From: Bacteroidales bacterium
Lineage (GTDB): Bacteria; Bacteroidota; Bacteroidia; Bacteroidales; UBA7960
NCBI GenBank assembly: GCA_003553005.1
Contig: PUPG01000129.1
Location: forward strand, 1-5,420
Reading direction: 5' to 3'
Length of the DNA: 5,420 nt
Shown: piece by piece, positions 1 to 5,341 of the stretch
Position numbering within the stretch: position 1 is the stretch's first letter
Layout: each line of letters starts with the position of its first letter
The notes under the pieces: model-generated
Databases searched by the model: none
What the model saw: the letters and a program-made list of their open reading frames with translations, nothing else
What the model was told of the DNA's origin: nothing
Made by a program: the position numbers and the translations under genes

Positions 1-36
1 GATTAAGTTTTTACCCTATATATAAAGTGTTGAACC

Positions 37-456
37 ATGTTACAGCCTAAGAAAACCAAATACAGAAAGATGCAGAAGGGCCGCATGAAGGGCAATACGA
101 AGCGCGGAGCTGAGTTGACCTTTGGTTCTTTTGGCATCAAGTCGCTTGATACCAAGTGGGTGACAGGACGTCAGATTGAGGCCGCACGTCAGGCGATCAC
201 ACGTAGAATGAAACGTGAAGGTCAGCTGTGGATTCGTATCTTTCCCGATAAGCCTGTTACCAAAAAACCCCTTGAGGTGCGTATGGGTAAGGGAAAAGGA
301 GCCCCTGAACTGTTTGTAGCCAGGGTATGCCCCGGCCGGATCTTGTTTGAAGCCGACGGCGTTACGCTGGAAACTGCTCGCGAAGCCATGCGCCTGGGAT
401 CGCAAAAGTTACCGATCGCCACAAAATTTGTGGTCAGAAGGGATTATGTTTACTAA
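37..456 (+). CDS. rplP: 50S ribosomal protein L16 (uL16)
   Basis: This 139-residue protein is a component of the large ribosomal subunit. In the L16 family it sits near the A-site tRNA elbow and the central protuberance and is needed late in 50S assembly. The length is close to the usual 136-140. Visible family features are the basic N-terminus [19 protein letters not shown], the segment around residues 41-60 ([20 protein letters not shown]), and the conserved RMGKGKG loop at residues 82-88 that points toward the peptidyl transferase centre. Arg82 aligns with the arginine that is hydroxylated in E. coli L16; whether it is modified here cannot be seen. The ATG at 37 gives the canonical N-terminus and has no Shine-Dalgarno sequence in front. 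The 36 bases upstream hold no recognisable part of a gene; by conserved order rpsC should lie just outside. A long 160-nt spacer follows before rpmC. Confidence 0.98.
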   Translation: MLQPKKTKYRKMQKGRMKGNTKRGAELTFGSFGIKSLDTKWVTGRQIEAARQAITRRMKREGQLWIRIFPDKPVTKKPLEVRMGKGKGAPELFVARVCPGRILFEADGVTLETAREAMRLGSQKLPIATKFVVRRDYVY

Positions 457-485
457 TTTAATTACCAATTATTGGAAAAAAGTTG

Positions 486-493
486 TAACTTTG
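486..493 (+). promoter_or_regulatory. Candidate Bacteroidota -7 promoter element TAACTTTG
   Basis: The octamer fits TAnnTTTG exactly and is followed by GCAGCC, a context I associate with housekeeping promoters in this phylum. The -33 side is weak: only TTAC-like bases occur about 20 bp upstream, and the nearest TTG (472-474) is 11 bp away, which is too close. Its position in an unusually long spacer ahead of a block of twelve further genes makes a function more likely than a chance match. Confidence 0.5.
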
Positions 494-502
494 CAGCCTT
501 TT

Positions 503-524
503 TGCAGGGGAAGATTACCCGGCA
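503..524 (+). other. Candidate RNA hairpin in the rpmC leader
   Basis: TGC-A-GGG (503-509) and CCC-G-GCA (518-524) form six Watson-Crick pairs around one A/G mismatch, with an 8-nt loop. It is not followed by a T-run, so it does not look like an intrinsic terminator. It competes with a longer-range pairing of the same 5' arm to 564-570. Confidence 0.35.
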
Positions 525-616
525 CAGCCAAACGCCTGTCAATGCTTTAGCTCCCTTGTATCACCCCGCAATCAACCAGGTGTAAAAAGCTGTGAAACCA
601 TAAAATTCATGCGAAG

Positions 617-817
617 ATGAAGCAGAATGTAATTCGTGAAATGTCAACCGGCGAGCTCCATGAGCGCCTTGAAGAAGAGCGGAAACAGTTGCGCAAGCTG
701 AAGATGAACCATGCGGTGTCTCCTCTCGAGAATCCCATGAAGATCAAAGACTACCGCAAAACAGTAGCCCGCATCATGACAGAACTCCGCAAAAGGGAAT
801 TAGAAGAAACCAAATAA
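617..817 (+). CDS. rpmC: 50S ribosomal protein L29 (uL29)
   Basis: This 66-residue protein belongs to the large subunit. L29 is a two-helix hairpin protein near the polypeptide exit tunnel, where it helps form the docking site for trigger factor and SRP. Recognition rests on the helical, charged N-terminal half (E/K/R-rich, residues 10-30) and the conserved block around ENPMKIKDYRKTVARIMTE at residues 38-56, which matches the family core of N-P, basic residues and I/V-A-R-I. Length is normal (63-70). The ATG at 617 gives the usual short N-terminus. It overlaps the stop of a three-codon ORF (609-620) as ATGA. An 11-nt gap separates it from rpsQ. It is the first gene after the candidate internal promoter. 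Confidence 0.96.
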   Translation: MKQNVIREMSTGELHERLEEERKQLRKLKMNHAVSPLENPMKIKDYRKTVARIMTELRKRELEETK

Positions 818-828
818 TTAGCTGAGAA

Positions 829-1086
829 ATGGAAACCAGAAACCCCAGAAAAGAAAGAACCGGACTTGTTGTCAGCAACAAGATGGACAAATCGATTGTT
901 GTAGAGGTTCTGCGTCGGGTAAGACATCCCAAATACAAGAAGTTTGTTAAGCGGACATCACGTTTTATGGCCCATGATGAGACAAATGACTGCAATATCG
1001 GCGATACCGTGCGCATCATGGAAACCAGGCCTTTGAGCAGGAATAAATGTTGGAGATTAGTTGAAATCCTTGAAAGAGCTAAGTAA
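829..1086 (+). CDS. rpsQ: 30S ribosomal protein S17 (uS17)
   Basis: This 85-residue protein is a primary 16S rRNA-binding protein of the small subunit, with an OB-type beta-barrel fold. The early motif [20 protein letters not shown] (residues 8-27) and the family signature [18 protein letters not shown] (58-75) are both present, ending in the expected LVEILE segment. Length equals the usual 80-90. The ATG at 829 is the only start that gives the standard N-terminus. Its stop lies 2 nt before rplN. In E. coli this gene ends the S10 operon and a separate promoter drives rplN; the 2-nt gap here leaves no spacer for a promoter or terminator at that boundary. Confidence 0.97.
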   Translation: METRNPRKERTGLVVSNKMDKSIVVEVLRRVRHPKYKKFVKRTSRFMAHDETNDCNIGDTVRIMETRPLSRNKCWRLVEILERAK

Positions 1087-1088
1087 TT

Positions 1089-1457
1089 ATGATACAGCAA
1101 GAGTCAAAACTTTCAGTAGCGGACAATAGTGGAGCGAAAGAAGTGCTTTGCATCAGGGTCCTGGGTGGTACCCGCCGCAGATATGCCGGCATTGGCGACA
1201 AGATCATTGTTTCCGTGAAACATGCCCTGCCATCCGGTAACATTAAAAAGGGTACCGTGTCAAAGGCTGTGGTGGTTCGCACCAAAAAGCACGTGAGAAG
1301 GCAGGATGGCAGCTACATCAAATTTGATGACAATGCTGTGGTGTTGCTTACAGGTACCGACGAAATGCGCGGTACGCGTATTTTTGGGCCCGTAGCCCGC
1401 GAATTGAGAGAAAAACAGTTCATGAGAATCGTTTCATTGGCACCTGAAGTGCTTTAA
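1089..1457 (+). CDS. rplN: 50S ribosomal protein L14 (uL14)
   Basis: This 122-residue protein is a large-subunit beta-barrel protein that contributes to the intersubunit bridge with 16S rRNA and, in the family, is the docking site of the silencing factor RsfS. The N-terminus [19 protein letters not shown] is canonical. A central stretch AVVVRTKK (60-67) and the C-terminal [17 protein letters not shown] (91-107) are near-invariant family blocks. Length matches the usual 122-123. The start at 1089 lies 2 nt after the rpsQ stop, which suggests translational coupling or re-initiation. A 13-nt gap precedes rplX. Confidence 0.98.
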   Translation: MIQQESKLSVADNSGAKEVLCIRVLGGTRRRYAGIGDKIIVSVKHALPSGNIKKGTVSKAVVVRTKKHVRRQDGSYIKFDDNAVVLLTGTDEMRGTRIFGPVARELREKQFMRIVSLAPEVL

Positions 1458-1470
1458 TCGAAAATCAACC

Positions 1471-1788
1471 ATGCAACCTAAGTTCCATATAAAAAAAGGA
1501 GACAACGTCAAAGTGATTGCCGGCAACGAAAGAGGCGCCACTGGCAAAGTTTTGAGTGTCGACGTCAAGAAAAGCAGAGCCTTTGTGGAAGGCGTGAACA
1601 TGGTGTCGAAGCACACCAAGCCAAATGCCGCAAACCCGCAAGGCGGAATCGTAAAGAAAGAAGCCAGCATCCATGTGTCCAACCTCATGGTCGTTGACGG
1701 GAAAGGCAGTGCCACCCGCATTGGCAGAAAGTTAAATGAGGATAACCGGCTGGTTAGATATTCCAAAAAGACAGGGGAGGAAATATAA
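1471..1788 (+). CDS. rplX: 50S ribosomal protein L24 (uL24), KOW domain
   Basis: This 105-residue protein is an assembly-initiating large-subunit protein that binds the 5' part of 23S rRNA near the exit tunnel. A KOW motif is clear at about residues 8-34: [20 protein letters not shown] followed by LSVD. The next segment [13 protein letters not shown] (39-51) and the [16 protein letters not shown] block (57-72) are also characteristic of the family. Length is typical (about 104). No zinc ligands are present. The final codons contain AGGGGAGG (1773-1780), the best Shine-Dalgarno-like sequence of the window, positioned for rplE, which begins 2 nt after the rplX stop. Confidence 0.97.
   Translation: MQPKFHIKKGDNVKVIAGNERGATGKVLSVDVKKSRAFVEGVNMVSKHTKPNAANPQGGIVKKEASIHVSNLMVVDGKGSATRIGRKLNEDNRLVRYSKKTGEEI
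1773..1780 (+). promoter_or_regulatory. Shine-Dalgarno-like sequence before rplE
   Basis: AGGGGAGG ends 10 nt before the rplE ATG and lies inside the last rplX codons (T-G-E-E). It is the only strong purine-rich match near a start in this window. The spacing is slightly long, and the bases also serve as codons, so chance is possible. Confidence 0.35.
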
Positions 1789-1790
1789 CA

Positions 1791-2348
1791 ATGAGTTACA
1801 CACCGAGACTGAAAGAGAAATATCTGAAAGACATTGTGCCTGCACTGATGAAGGAGTTTGGCTATACAAACACCATGCAGGTTCCCCGGCTGAAAAAGAT
1901 CAGCTTAAACCAGGGTGTTGGTGAAGGCATCACCGACAAAAAAATCATTGACACGGCTGTAGCGGAAATGAGCCTGATCGCCGGACAGCAGGCAGTACCC
2001 ACCAAATCGAAAAAGGACATCTCCAACTTTAAGTTGAGAAGGGGGATGCCCATCGGTGTCAGGGTGACCTTGCGCGGCAATAACATGTACGAATTCCTCG
2101 ACAGACTGGTTGCCGTATCCCTGCCGCGTATCCGCGACTTCAAAGGAGTCAGTGAAAAGGGCTTCGACGGAAGAGGAAACTATAACATGGGCGTGCCGGA
2201 ACAGATTATCTTCCCCGAGATCATCATCGATAAGGTGAATAAGATCAACGGCATGGACATCAACTTTGTCACTTCTGCCAATACCGACAAAGAGGCATTC
2301 GCCCTGCTGCGTGAATTTGGAGTACCATTTAAGAACCAGAATAAATAG
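1791..2348 (+). CDS. rplE: 50S ribosomal protein L5 (uL5)
   Basis: This 185-residue protein binds 5S rRNA together with L18 and sits in the central protuberance, where the family contacts P-site tRNA and S13. The family features seen are the N-terminal [21 protein letters not shown] helix region (from residue 5), the [16 protein letters not shown] strand (31-46), the [20 protein letters not shown] loop (66-85), and the signature [10 protein letters not shown] (111-120) followed by [14 protein letters not shown]. Length is near the usual 179-187. The ATG at 1791 is supported by an SD-like AGGGGAGG ending 10 nt upstream. A 7-nt gap leads to rpsN. In E. coli S8 represses translation around this start; I see no obvious copy of that rRNA-mimic site here. 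Confidence 0.98.
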   Translation: MSYTPRLKEKYLKDIVPALMKEFGYTNTMQVPRLKKISLNQGVGEGITDKKIIDTAVAEMSLIAGQQAVPTKSKKDISNFKLRRGMPIGVRVTLRGNNMYEFLDRLVAVSLPRIRDFKGVSEKGFDGRGNYNMGVPEQIIFPEIIIDKVNKINGMDINFVTSANTDKEAFALLREFGVPFKNQNK

Positions 2349-2355
2349 ACAGATC

Positions 2356-2625
2356 ATGGCAAAAGAATCCATGAAAGCCAGAGAGCTTAAAAGAGCCAAG
2401 CTTGTTGAAAAGTATGCTGCCAAGCGCGCCGAACTGAAGGCCAAGGGCGACTGGGAAGGCTTGCAGAAGCTGCCCCGGAACTCCTCGCCTGTTCGCCTGC
2501 ACAACAGGTGCCAGCTCACAGGACGTCCTAAAGGATATATGCGTCAATTCGGGATTTCCCGTATCAACTTCCGGGAAATGGCAAACAACGGGATGATTCC
2601 TGGTGTAAAAAAAGCAAGCTGGTAA
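2356..2625 (+). CDS. rpsN: 30S ribosomal protein S14 (uS14), zinc-independent form
   Basis: This 89-residue protein of the small-subunit head is needed for late 30S assembly. The C-terminal half carries the family signature from about residue 45: [19 protein letters not shown], then [14 protein letters not shown] and the PGVKKASW terminus. There is only one cysteine (Cys52), so the paired CxxC zinc ligands of the short S14 type are absent. This is the 'C-minus' form, with an internal extension intermediate between the 61-residue zinc type and the 101-residue E. coli type, as I recall for Bacteroidota. The ATG at 2356, 7 nt after the rplE stop, gives the standard [11 protein letters not shown]-terminus. 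The reading frame stays open for 90 bases further upstream, but that stretch is inside rplE. Confidence 0.97.
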   Translation: MAKESMKARELKRAKLVEKYAAKRAELKAKGDWEGLQKLPRNSSPVRLHNRCQLTGRPKGYMRQFGISRINFREMANNGMIPGVKKASW

Positions 2626-2653
2626 TTTTCAATCACATTTTACGAAAAAACAC

Positions 2654-3052
2654 ATGATAACCGATCCAATTGCAGATTATCTGACAAGAATAAGGAACGC
2701 CATCAAGGCCAACCACAGGGTTGTAGAGGTTCCTGCATCGAATCTCAAGAAGGAGATCACCAAAATCCTTTTTGACAAAGGCTATATCCTCAATTATAAG
2801 TTTGAGGATGACAAAGCGCCTGGCAAGATCAAGATCGCACTGAAATATCATCCGGTAAGCAAACTGCCTGCCATCAATGATATCCAGCGGGCAAGCCGCC
2901 CCGGACTGCGTAGGTATGCCAACAGCAAGGAATTGCCGCGCGTATTGAATGGCCTGGGTATCGCAGTGATTTCCACCTCTAAAGGCCTGATGACAGATAA
3001 GGAAGCCCGCAAAATGAATGTGGGTGGCGAAGTAATTTGTTACGTAAGCTAA
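2654..3052 (+). CDS. rpsH: 30S ribosomal protein S8 (uS8)
   Basis: This 132-residue primary binding protein attaches to the central domain of 16S rRNA (helices 20-21) and is essential for 30S assembly; in E. coli it is also the translational repressor of the spc operon. The N-terminus MITDPIADYLTRIRNA is canonical, RASRPGLRRY (79-88) is the family loop, and the signature GIAVISTSKGLMTDKEAR (102-119) followed by GGEVICYV closes the protein. Length is normal (130-133). The start at 2654 follows a 28-nt AT-rich spacer with an A-run (CGAAAAAACAC) directly before the ATG and no SD. Confidence 0.98.
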   Translation: MITDPIADYLTRIRNAIKANHRVVEVPASNLKKEITKILFDKGYILNYKFEDDKAPGKIKIALKYHPVSKLPAINDIQRASRPGLRRYANSKELPRVLNGLGIAVISTSKGLMTDKEARKMNVGGEVICYVS

Positions 3053-3065
3053 AAATCGCACAGAA

Positions 3066-3623
3066 ATGTCACGAATAGGAAATAATCCAGTAAGCATTCC
3101 CGGTGGAGTCACCGTTACGGTGTCTGACGACAATGTCGTAACCGTAAAGGGGCCCAAAGGCGAATTGCAGCAGGCCGTCAACCCGGTGATCAAAGTCACT
3201 GTAGCGGATGACCAGGTAAAGTTCGAAAGGGAAAACGAACAGAAAAGCAGCAAATCCATGCATGGCCTCTACAGGGCGCTGATCAACAATATGGTTGTGG
3301 GTGTTTCGGAGGGGTATAAAATCATCCAGGAGCTGGTAGGCGTGGGTTACAAAGCCTCACACAACGGGCAGGTGCTCGAACTGGCATTGGGGTACTCCCA
3401 CAACATCTTTTTTGAAATTCCCAAGGAAGTTAAGGTGGAGACCATTACCGAAAGAGGTAAGAACCCAACCATCATTCTTGAATCTCACGACAAACAGCTG
3501 GTAGGGCAGGTGGCTGCCAAGATCAGGTCCCTGCGTAAGCCGGAGCCATATAAAGGCAAAGGTGTCCTGTTTAAAGGCGAGGTTCTCAGGAGGAAGGCCG
3601 GTAAAGCCGCTGCAGCGAAGTAA
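3066..3623 (+). CDS. rplF: 50S ribosomal protein L6 (uL6)
   Basis: This 185-residue protein has two repeated domains and sits near the sarcin-ricin loop and the factor-binding site of the 50S. The N-terminal MSRIGNNPVSIPGGVTV and VVTVKGPKGEL (24-34) define domain 1. The linker with LYRALINNMVVGVSEGY (68-84) follows. Domain 2 starts at about VGVGYKA (91-97) and ends with the signature PEPYKGKGV (159-167). The C-terminal tail is basic and alanine/lysine-rich (RRKAGKAAAAK), a few residues longer than the E. coli protein (177). The gap before it is 13 nt and the one after is 33 nt; neither shows a promoter or terminator. Confidence 0.98.
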   Translation: MSRIGNNPVSIPGGVTVTVSDDNVVTVKGPKGELQQAVNPVIKVTVADDQVKFERENEQKSSKSMHGLYRALINNMVVGVSEGYKIIQELVGVGYKASHNGQVLELALGYSHNIFFEIPKEVKVETITERGKNPTIILESHDKQLVGQVAAKIRSLRKPEPYKGKGVLFKGEVLRRKAGKAAAAK

Positions 3624-3656
3624 TCAGTTATCAACATTCAAATCCTCATACTCAGG

Positions 3657-4016
3657 ATGGCAACAAAAAAGAAACTCGACAAACGTACAAGGGTAAAATA
3701 CCGCGTAAGAAAGCGTGTGCGTGGTACGGCCGAAAAGCCCAGGCTCTCTGTATTCAGAAGCAACAAAGCCATTTACGCCCAGGTCATTGATGACCAGGAA
3801 GGGAAAACCCTGCTGGCTGCTTCTTCGCACGTGAAGGAGATTGGTGAAAAGAAGATGACCAAGTCGGAGACGGCAAAAGAAGTAGGTAAGGTTGTTGCGG
3901 AGCGTGCAAAGGAAGCAGGTATAGAAACCATCGTTTTTGACCGCAACGGATACCGGTACCACGGAAGAGTAAAATCATTGGCTGAAGGAGCCCGGGAGGG
4001 TGGCTTAAAATTTTAA
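3657..4016 (+). CDS. rplR: 50S ribosomal protein L18 (uL18)
   Basis: This 119-residue protein binds 5S rRNA with L5 and anchors it in the central protuberance. The very basic N-terminus (residues 3-22, mostly K/R) is the RNA-binding tail. [20 protein letters not shown] (27-46) is the conserved first strand region. [20 protein letters not shown] followed by EGGLKF at the end is the family's C-terminal signature. Length matches the usual 117-122. The ATG at 3657 follows CTCAGG directly, too close to serve as a Shine-Dalgarno sequence. Its stop is 3 nt before rpsE. Confidence 0.98.
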   Translation: MATKKKLDKRTRVKYRVRKRVRGTAEKPRLSVFRSNKAIYAQVIDDQEGKTLLAASSHVKEIGEKKMTKSETAKEVGKVVAERAKEAGIETIVFDRNGYRYHGRVKSLAEGAREGGLKF

Positions 4017-4019
4017 ATT

Positions 4020-4538
4020 ATGGCAAACGTAAATATCAAAAAGGTTAAGTCGAGCGAAATCGAATTTAAGGACCGGCTGGTCAGCATCCAGCGTGTGACC
4101 AAAGTAACCAAGGGTGGTAGAACGTTCAGTTTTTCAGCCATTGTGGTTGTAGGCAATGAAGATGGCGTGGTAGGATACGGACTGGGAAAAGCAAAAGAAG
4201 TCACCACCGCCATCAGCAAAGGCGTGGATGATGCCAAGAAACACCTGATCCAGGTGCCGGTCTATAAAGGGACGATCCCGCATGCCCAGGAGGGCAAATA
4301 CAGCGGGGCCCGCGTATTGATCAAGCCTGCCTCCGACGGTACCGGTGTAATTGCCGGTGGTGCAATGCGTGCCGTGCTGGAAAGCGTTGGCGTAACCGAC
4401 GTACTGGCTAAGTCCAAGGGATCCACAAACCCACATAGTGTGGTCAAGGCTACCATTGATGCCCTGATCAAGCTGAGAGACCCGATGGCTGTTGCACAAC
4501 AGCGTGGAGTCAGCCTCGACAAGGTGTTTAATGGCTAA
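4020..4538 (+). CDS. rpsE: 30S ribosomal protein S5 (uS5)
   Basis: This 172-residue protein helps form the mRNA entry channel and affects decoding accuracy; in other bacteria changes in its N-terminal loop give spectinomycin resistance. The double-stranded RNA-binding-like N-terminal domain carries the signature from residue 32: [20 protein letters not shown], then [10 protein letters not shown]. The C-terminal domain contains [20 protein letters not shown] (86-105) and the [14 protein letters not shown] segment (108-121). The conserved KGGR loop appears wild type. Length is within the family range (about 165-175). Start at 4020 is 3 nt after rplR with no SD. The last eight bases overlap the start of a 25-codon ORF, and a long 122-nt spacer follows. 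Confidence 0.98.
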   Translation: MANVNIKKVKSSEIEFKDRLVSIQRVTKVTKGGRTFSFSAIVVVGNEDGVVGYGLGKAKEVTTAISKGVDDAKKHLIQVPVYKGTIPHAQEGKYSGARVLIKPASDGTGVIAGGAMRAVLESVGVTDVLAKSKGSTNPHSVVKATIDALIKLRDPMAVAQQRGVSLDKVFNG

Positions 4539-4608
4539 ACAGACCGGAGAAGCACATCCTGTTGTGGCACAGCTCGGTGAACTGCCTCTTTCAGCACGAA
4601 ACACATAA
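4531..4608 (+). CDS. Possible 25-residue small ORF overlapping the rpsE stop (unproven)
   Basis: An ATG inside the last codons of rpsE (ATGGCTAA, shifted one base relative to the rpsE frame) opens a 25-codon reading frame beginning [12 protein letters not shown] and ending in LSARNT before TAA. I do not recognise the peptide. It has no membrane segment or metal-binding pattern. The overlap arrangement is of the kind used for translational coupling, but a 78-nt open frame is short enough to occur by chance. Its only contextual support is that it fills much of an otherwise unexplained spacer. Confidence 0.15.
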   Translation: MAKQTGEAHPVVAQLGELPLSARNT

Positions 4609-4660
4609 ATAAGGTGCATTGACATTTTGACATTTCGACATTTTGACAAATCATAAACCG
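4539..4660 (+). other. rpsE-rpmD spacer, unusually long
   Basis: The 122-nt gap contrasts with the 2-39 nt gaps common here. It holds the 25-codon ORF, an imperfect stem CAGCTC-GGT-GAACTG at 4570-4584 (one mismatch), a TGTG-G-CACA dyad at 4563-4571, and an 8-bp tandem repeat at 4621-4648. I see no TAnnTTTG promoter match and no intrinsic terminator, so read-through into rpmD is expected. Confidence 0.6.
4621..4648 (+). repeat. 8-bp tandem repeat GACATTTT, 3.5 copies
   Basis: The copies are GACATTTT, GACATTTC, GACATTTT and a partial GACA, directly head to tail and ending 12 nt before the rpmD ATG. One substitution distinguishes the middle copy. The 8-bp unit is not a multiple of three, so it is unlikely to have arisen as coding sequence. 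Similar GACATTTT/GACATTTC strings are, to my recollection, common between genes in Bacteroidota genomes. Confidence 0.8.
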
Positions 4661-4846
4661 ATGAAGCGATATAAGATCACACAGACGAGAAGCAGGATAG
4701 GAAGACCTGCCAGACAAAAGCGGACCCTTGATGCGCTGGGACTGACCCGGATGAACCGTTCGGTTACGGTTAACGGTACCCCCCAGGTGGAAGGGATGAT
4801 CAATAAGGTCAAACATCTGCTCACCGTAGAAGAGGTCACCGAGTAG
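4661..4846 (+). CDS. rpmD: 50S ribosomal protein L30 (uL30)
   Basis: This 61-residue protein is a small ferredoxin-like-fold component of the large subunit. The N-terminal KRYKITQTRSRIGRPARQKR (2-21) followed by TLDALGLTRMNRSV (22-35) matches the bacterial family pattern of a strand, the S-x-I-G block, and the L-x-A-L-G-L-x-x-x-x-x-x-V segment. The C-terminal QVEGMINKVKHLLTVEE corresponds to the final helix and strand. Length is typical (58-62). I chose ATG 4661 over the in-frame TTG at 4643, because the family begins with this short M-x-x-Y/I strand and the TTG lies inside the tandem repeat. No SD is present. Confidence 0.95.
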   Translation: MKRYKITQTRSRIGRPARQKRTLDALGLTRMNRSVTVNGTPQVEGMINKVKHLLTVEEVTE

Positions 4847-4848
4847 TT

Positions 4849-4876
4849 TTTGTTTTGTAAAATATCTATAAATTTG
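4849..4876 (+). promoter_or_regulatory. Weak candidate promoter before rplO
   Basis: TAAATTTG at 4869-4876 fits the Bacteroidota -7 pattern TAnnTTTG, with TTTG at 4849-4852 as a possible -33 element 16 bp upstream, about one base shorter than the usual spacing range. Transcription would begin only a few bases before the rplO ATG, giving an almost leaderless message. The spacer is very AT-rich, so a chance match is quite possible. Confidence 0.3.
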
Positions 4877-4885
4877 TAATACATA

Positions 4886-5332
4886 ATGGATCTCAGCAAA
4901 ATTAAACCGGCAAAGGGAGCTGTAAAGCGTAAGAGGCGCATCGCACGTGGTGAAGGTGCAGGTACTGGCGATACGGCAACCCGTGGACACAAAGGACAGA
5001 AGTCGCGCTCAGGTTATAGCCGCAAAAGCGGTTTTGAGGGTGGACAAATGCCCCTGGCCCGCCGTTTGCCCAAATATGGGTTTATCAACCGCAACCGTGT
5101 GGCCTATCAACCCATCAACCTGAAAACCATGCAAACGCTGGCCGAAACCAAAGGACTGGAGACGATCGATATCTCAGCCCTGATTGAGCATGGTCTGATG
5201 TCAAAAAATGAAAAGGTGAAAATCCTTGGCACGGGCGAGCTGAAAGCCAAAATCAACGTCAGCGCCCATGCCTTTTCAGCTACCGCTGCCCAGGCAATCG
5301 AAGCAAACGGAGGAACTGTTAACCGGATATAA
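4886..5332 (+). CDS. rplO: 50S ribosomal protein L15 (uL15)
   Basis: This 148-residue late-assembly protein has an extended glycine- and arginine-rich N-terminal arm that threads into 23S rRNA and a globular C-terminal domain. The arm is clear: KRKRRIARGEGAGTGDTATR (14-33), then GHKGQKSRSGY and GFEGGQMPLARRLPKYGF (49-66). The C-terminal domain ends with the family pattern VSAHAFSATAAQAIEANGG (125-143). Length is normal (144-150). The ATG at 4886 gives the standard MDLSKIKPAKGA start. Its upstream spacer is AT-rich with a weak promoter match. secY starts 9 nt after its stop, the usual arrangement. Confidence 0.97.
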   Translation: MDLSKIKPAKGAVKRKRRIARGEGAGTGDTATRGHKGQKSRSGYSRKSGFEGGQMPLARRLPKYGFINRNRVAYQPINLKTMQTLAETKGLETIDISALIEHGLMSKNEKVKILGTGELKAKINVSAHAFSATAAQAIEANGGTVNRI

Positions 5333-5341
5333 ACCTCAGGG

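Larger units (their letters stand above)
457..616 (+). promoter_or_regulatory. rplP-rpmC spacer: candidate internal promoter and structured 5' leader
   Basis: This 160-nt spacer is far longer than most of its neighbours (2-39 nt). It holds TAACTTTG at 486-493, an exact match to the Bacteroidota primary-sigma -7 element TAnnTTTG. No clean TTG -33 element is present at the usual 17-23 bp distance, so the promoter match is one-sided. A dyad CCAAT-T-ATTGG lies at 465-475. Downstream, TGCaGGG at 503-509 can pair with CCCgGCA at 518-524 as a local hairpin, or TGCaGGGG at 503-510 can pair with CCCCGCA at 564-570. The stretch TTTTT at 499-503 can also pair with AAAAA at 584-588. No terminator-like hairpin with a T-run is visible. 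Inference: transcription may start near 498-502 and give a roughly 115-nt leader for rpmC and the genes behind it. Confidence 0.55.

Noticed and set aside
1..36. Possible 3' end of rpsC (GAT TAA at 1-6)
   Set aside because: Gene order makes rpsC likely just upstream, but six bases cannot identify it, and stops occur in other frames as well.
347..550. A 67-codon + strand frame running from inside rplP into the spacer
   Set aside because: Most of it is out of frame within rplP, and the remainder crosses the candidate promoter; no family resemblance.
2266..2355. N-terminal extension of rpsN by 30 codons
   Set aside because: The extension overlaps the end of rplE in another frame; [10 protein letters not shown] at 2356 is the canonical S14 start.
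1905..2519. Long open frames on the - strand (for example 1905-2519 and 2633-3259, about 204-208 codons)
   Set aside because: They lie antisense to clearly identified rplE/rpsN and rpsH/rplF, show no recognisable family and have no promoter or spacing of their own; they are shadows of codon use on the + strand.
4619..4648. Three TTGACA hexamers resembling sigma-70 -35 boxes
   Set aside because: They arise from the tandem repeat, no matching -10 box is positioned downstream, and Bacteroidota primary sigma factors use different elements.
4643..4660. Upstream TTG start for rpmD adding six residues
   Set aside because: The TTG lies inside the tandem repeat and the extension is not part of the L30 family; ATG 4661 gives the standard N-terminus.
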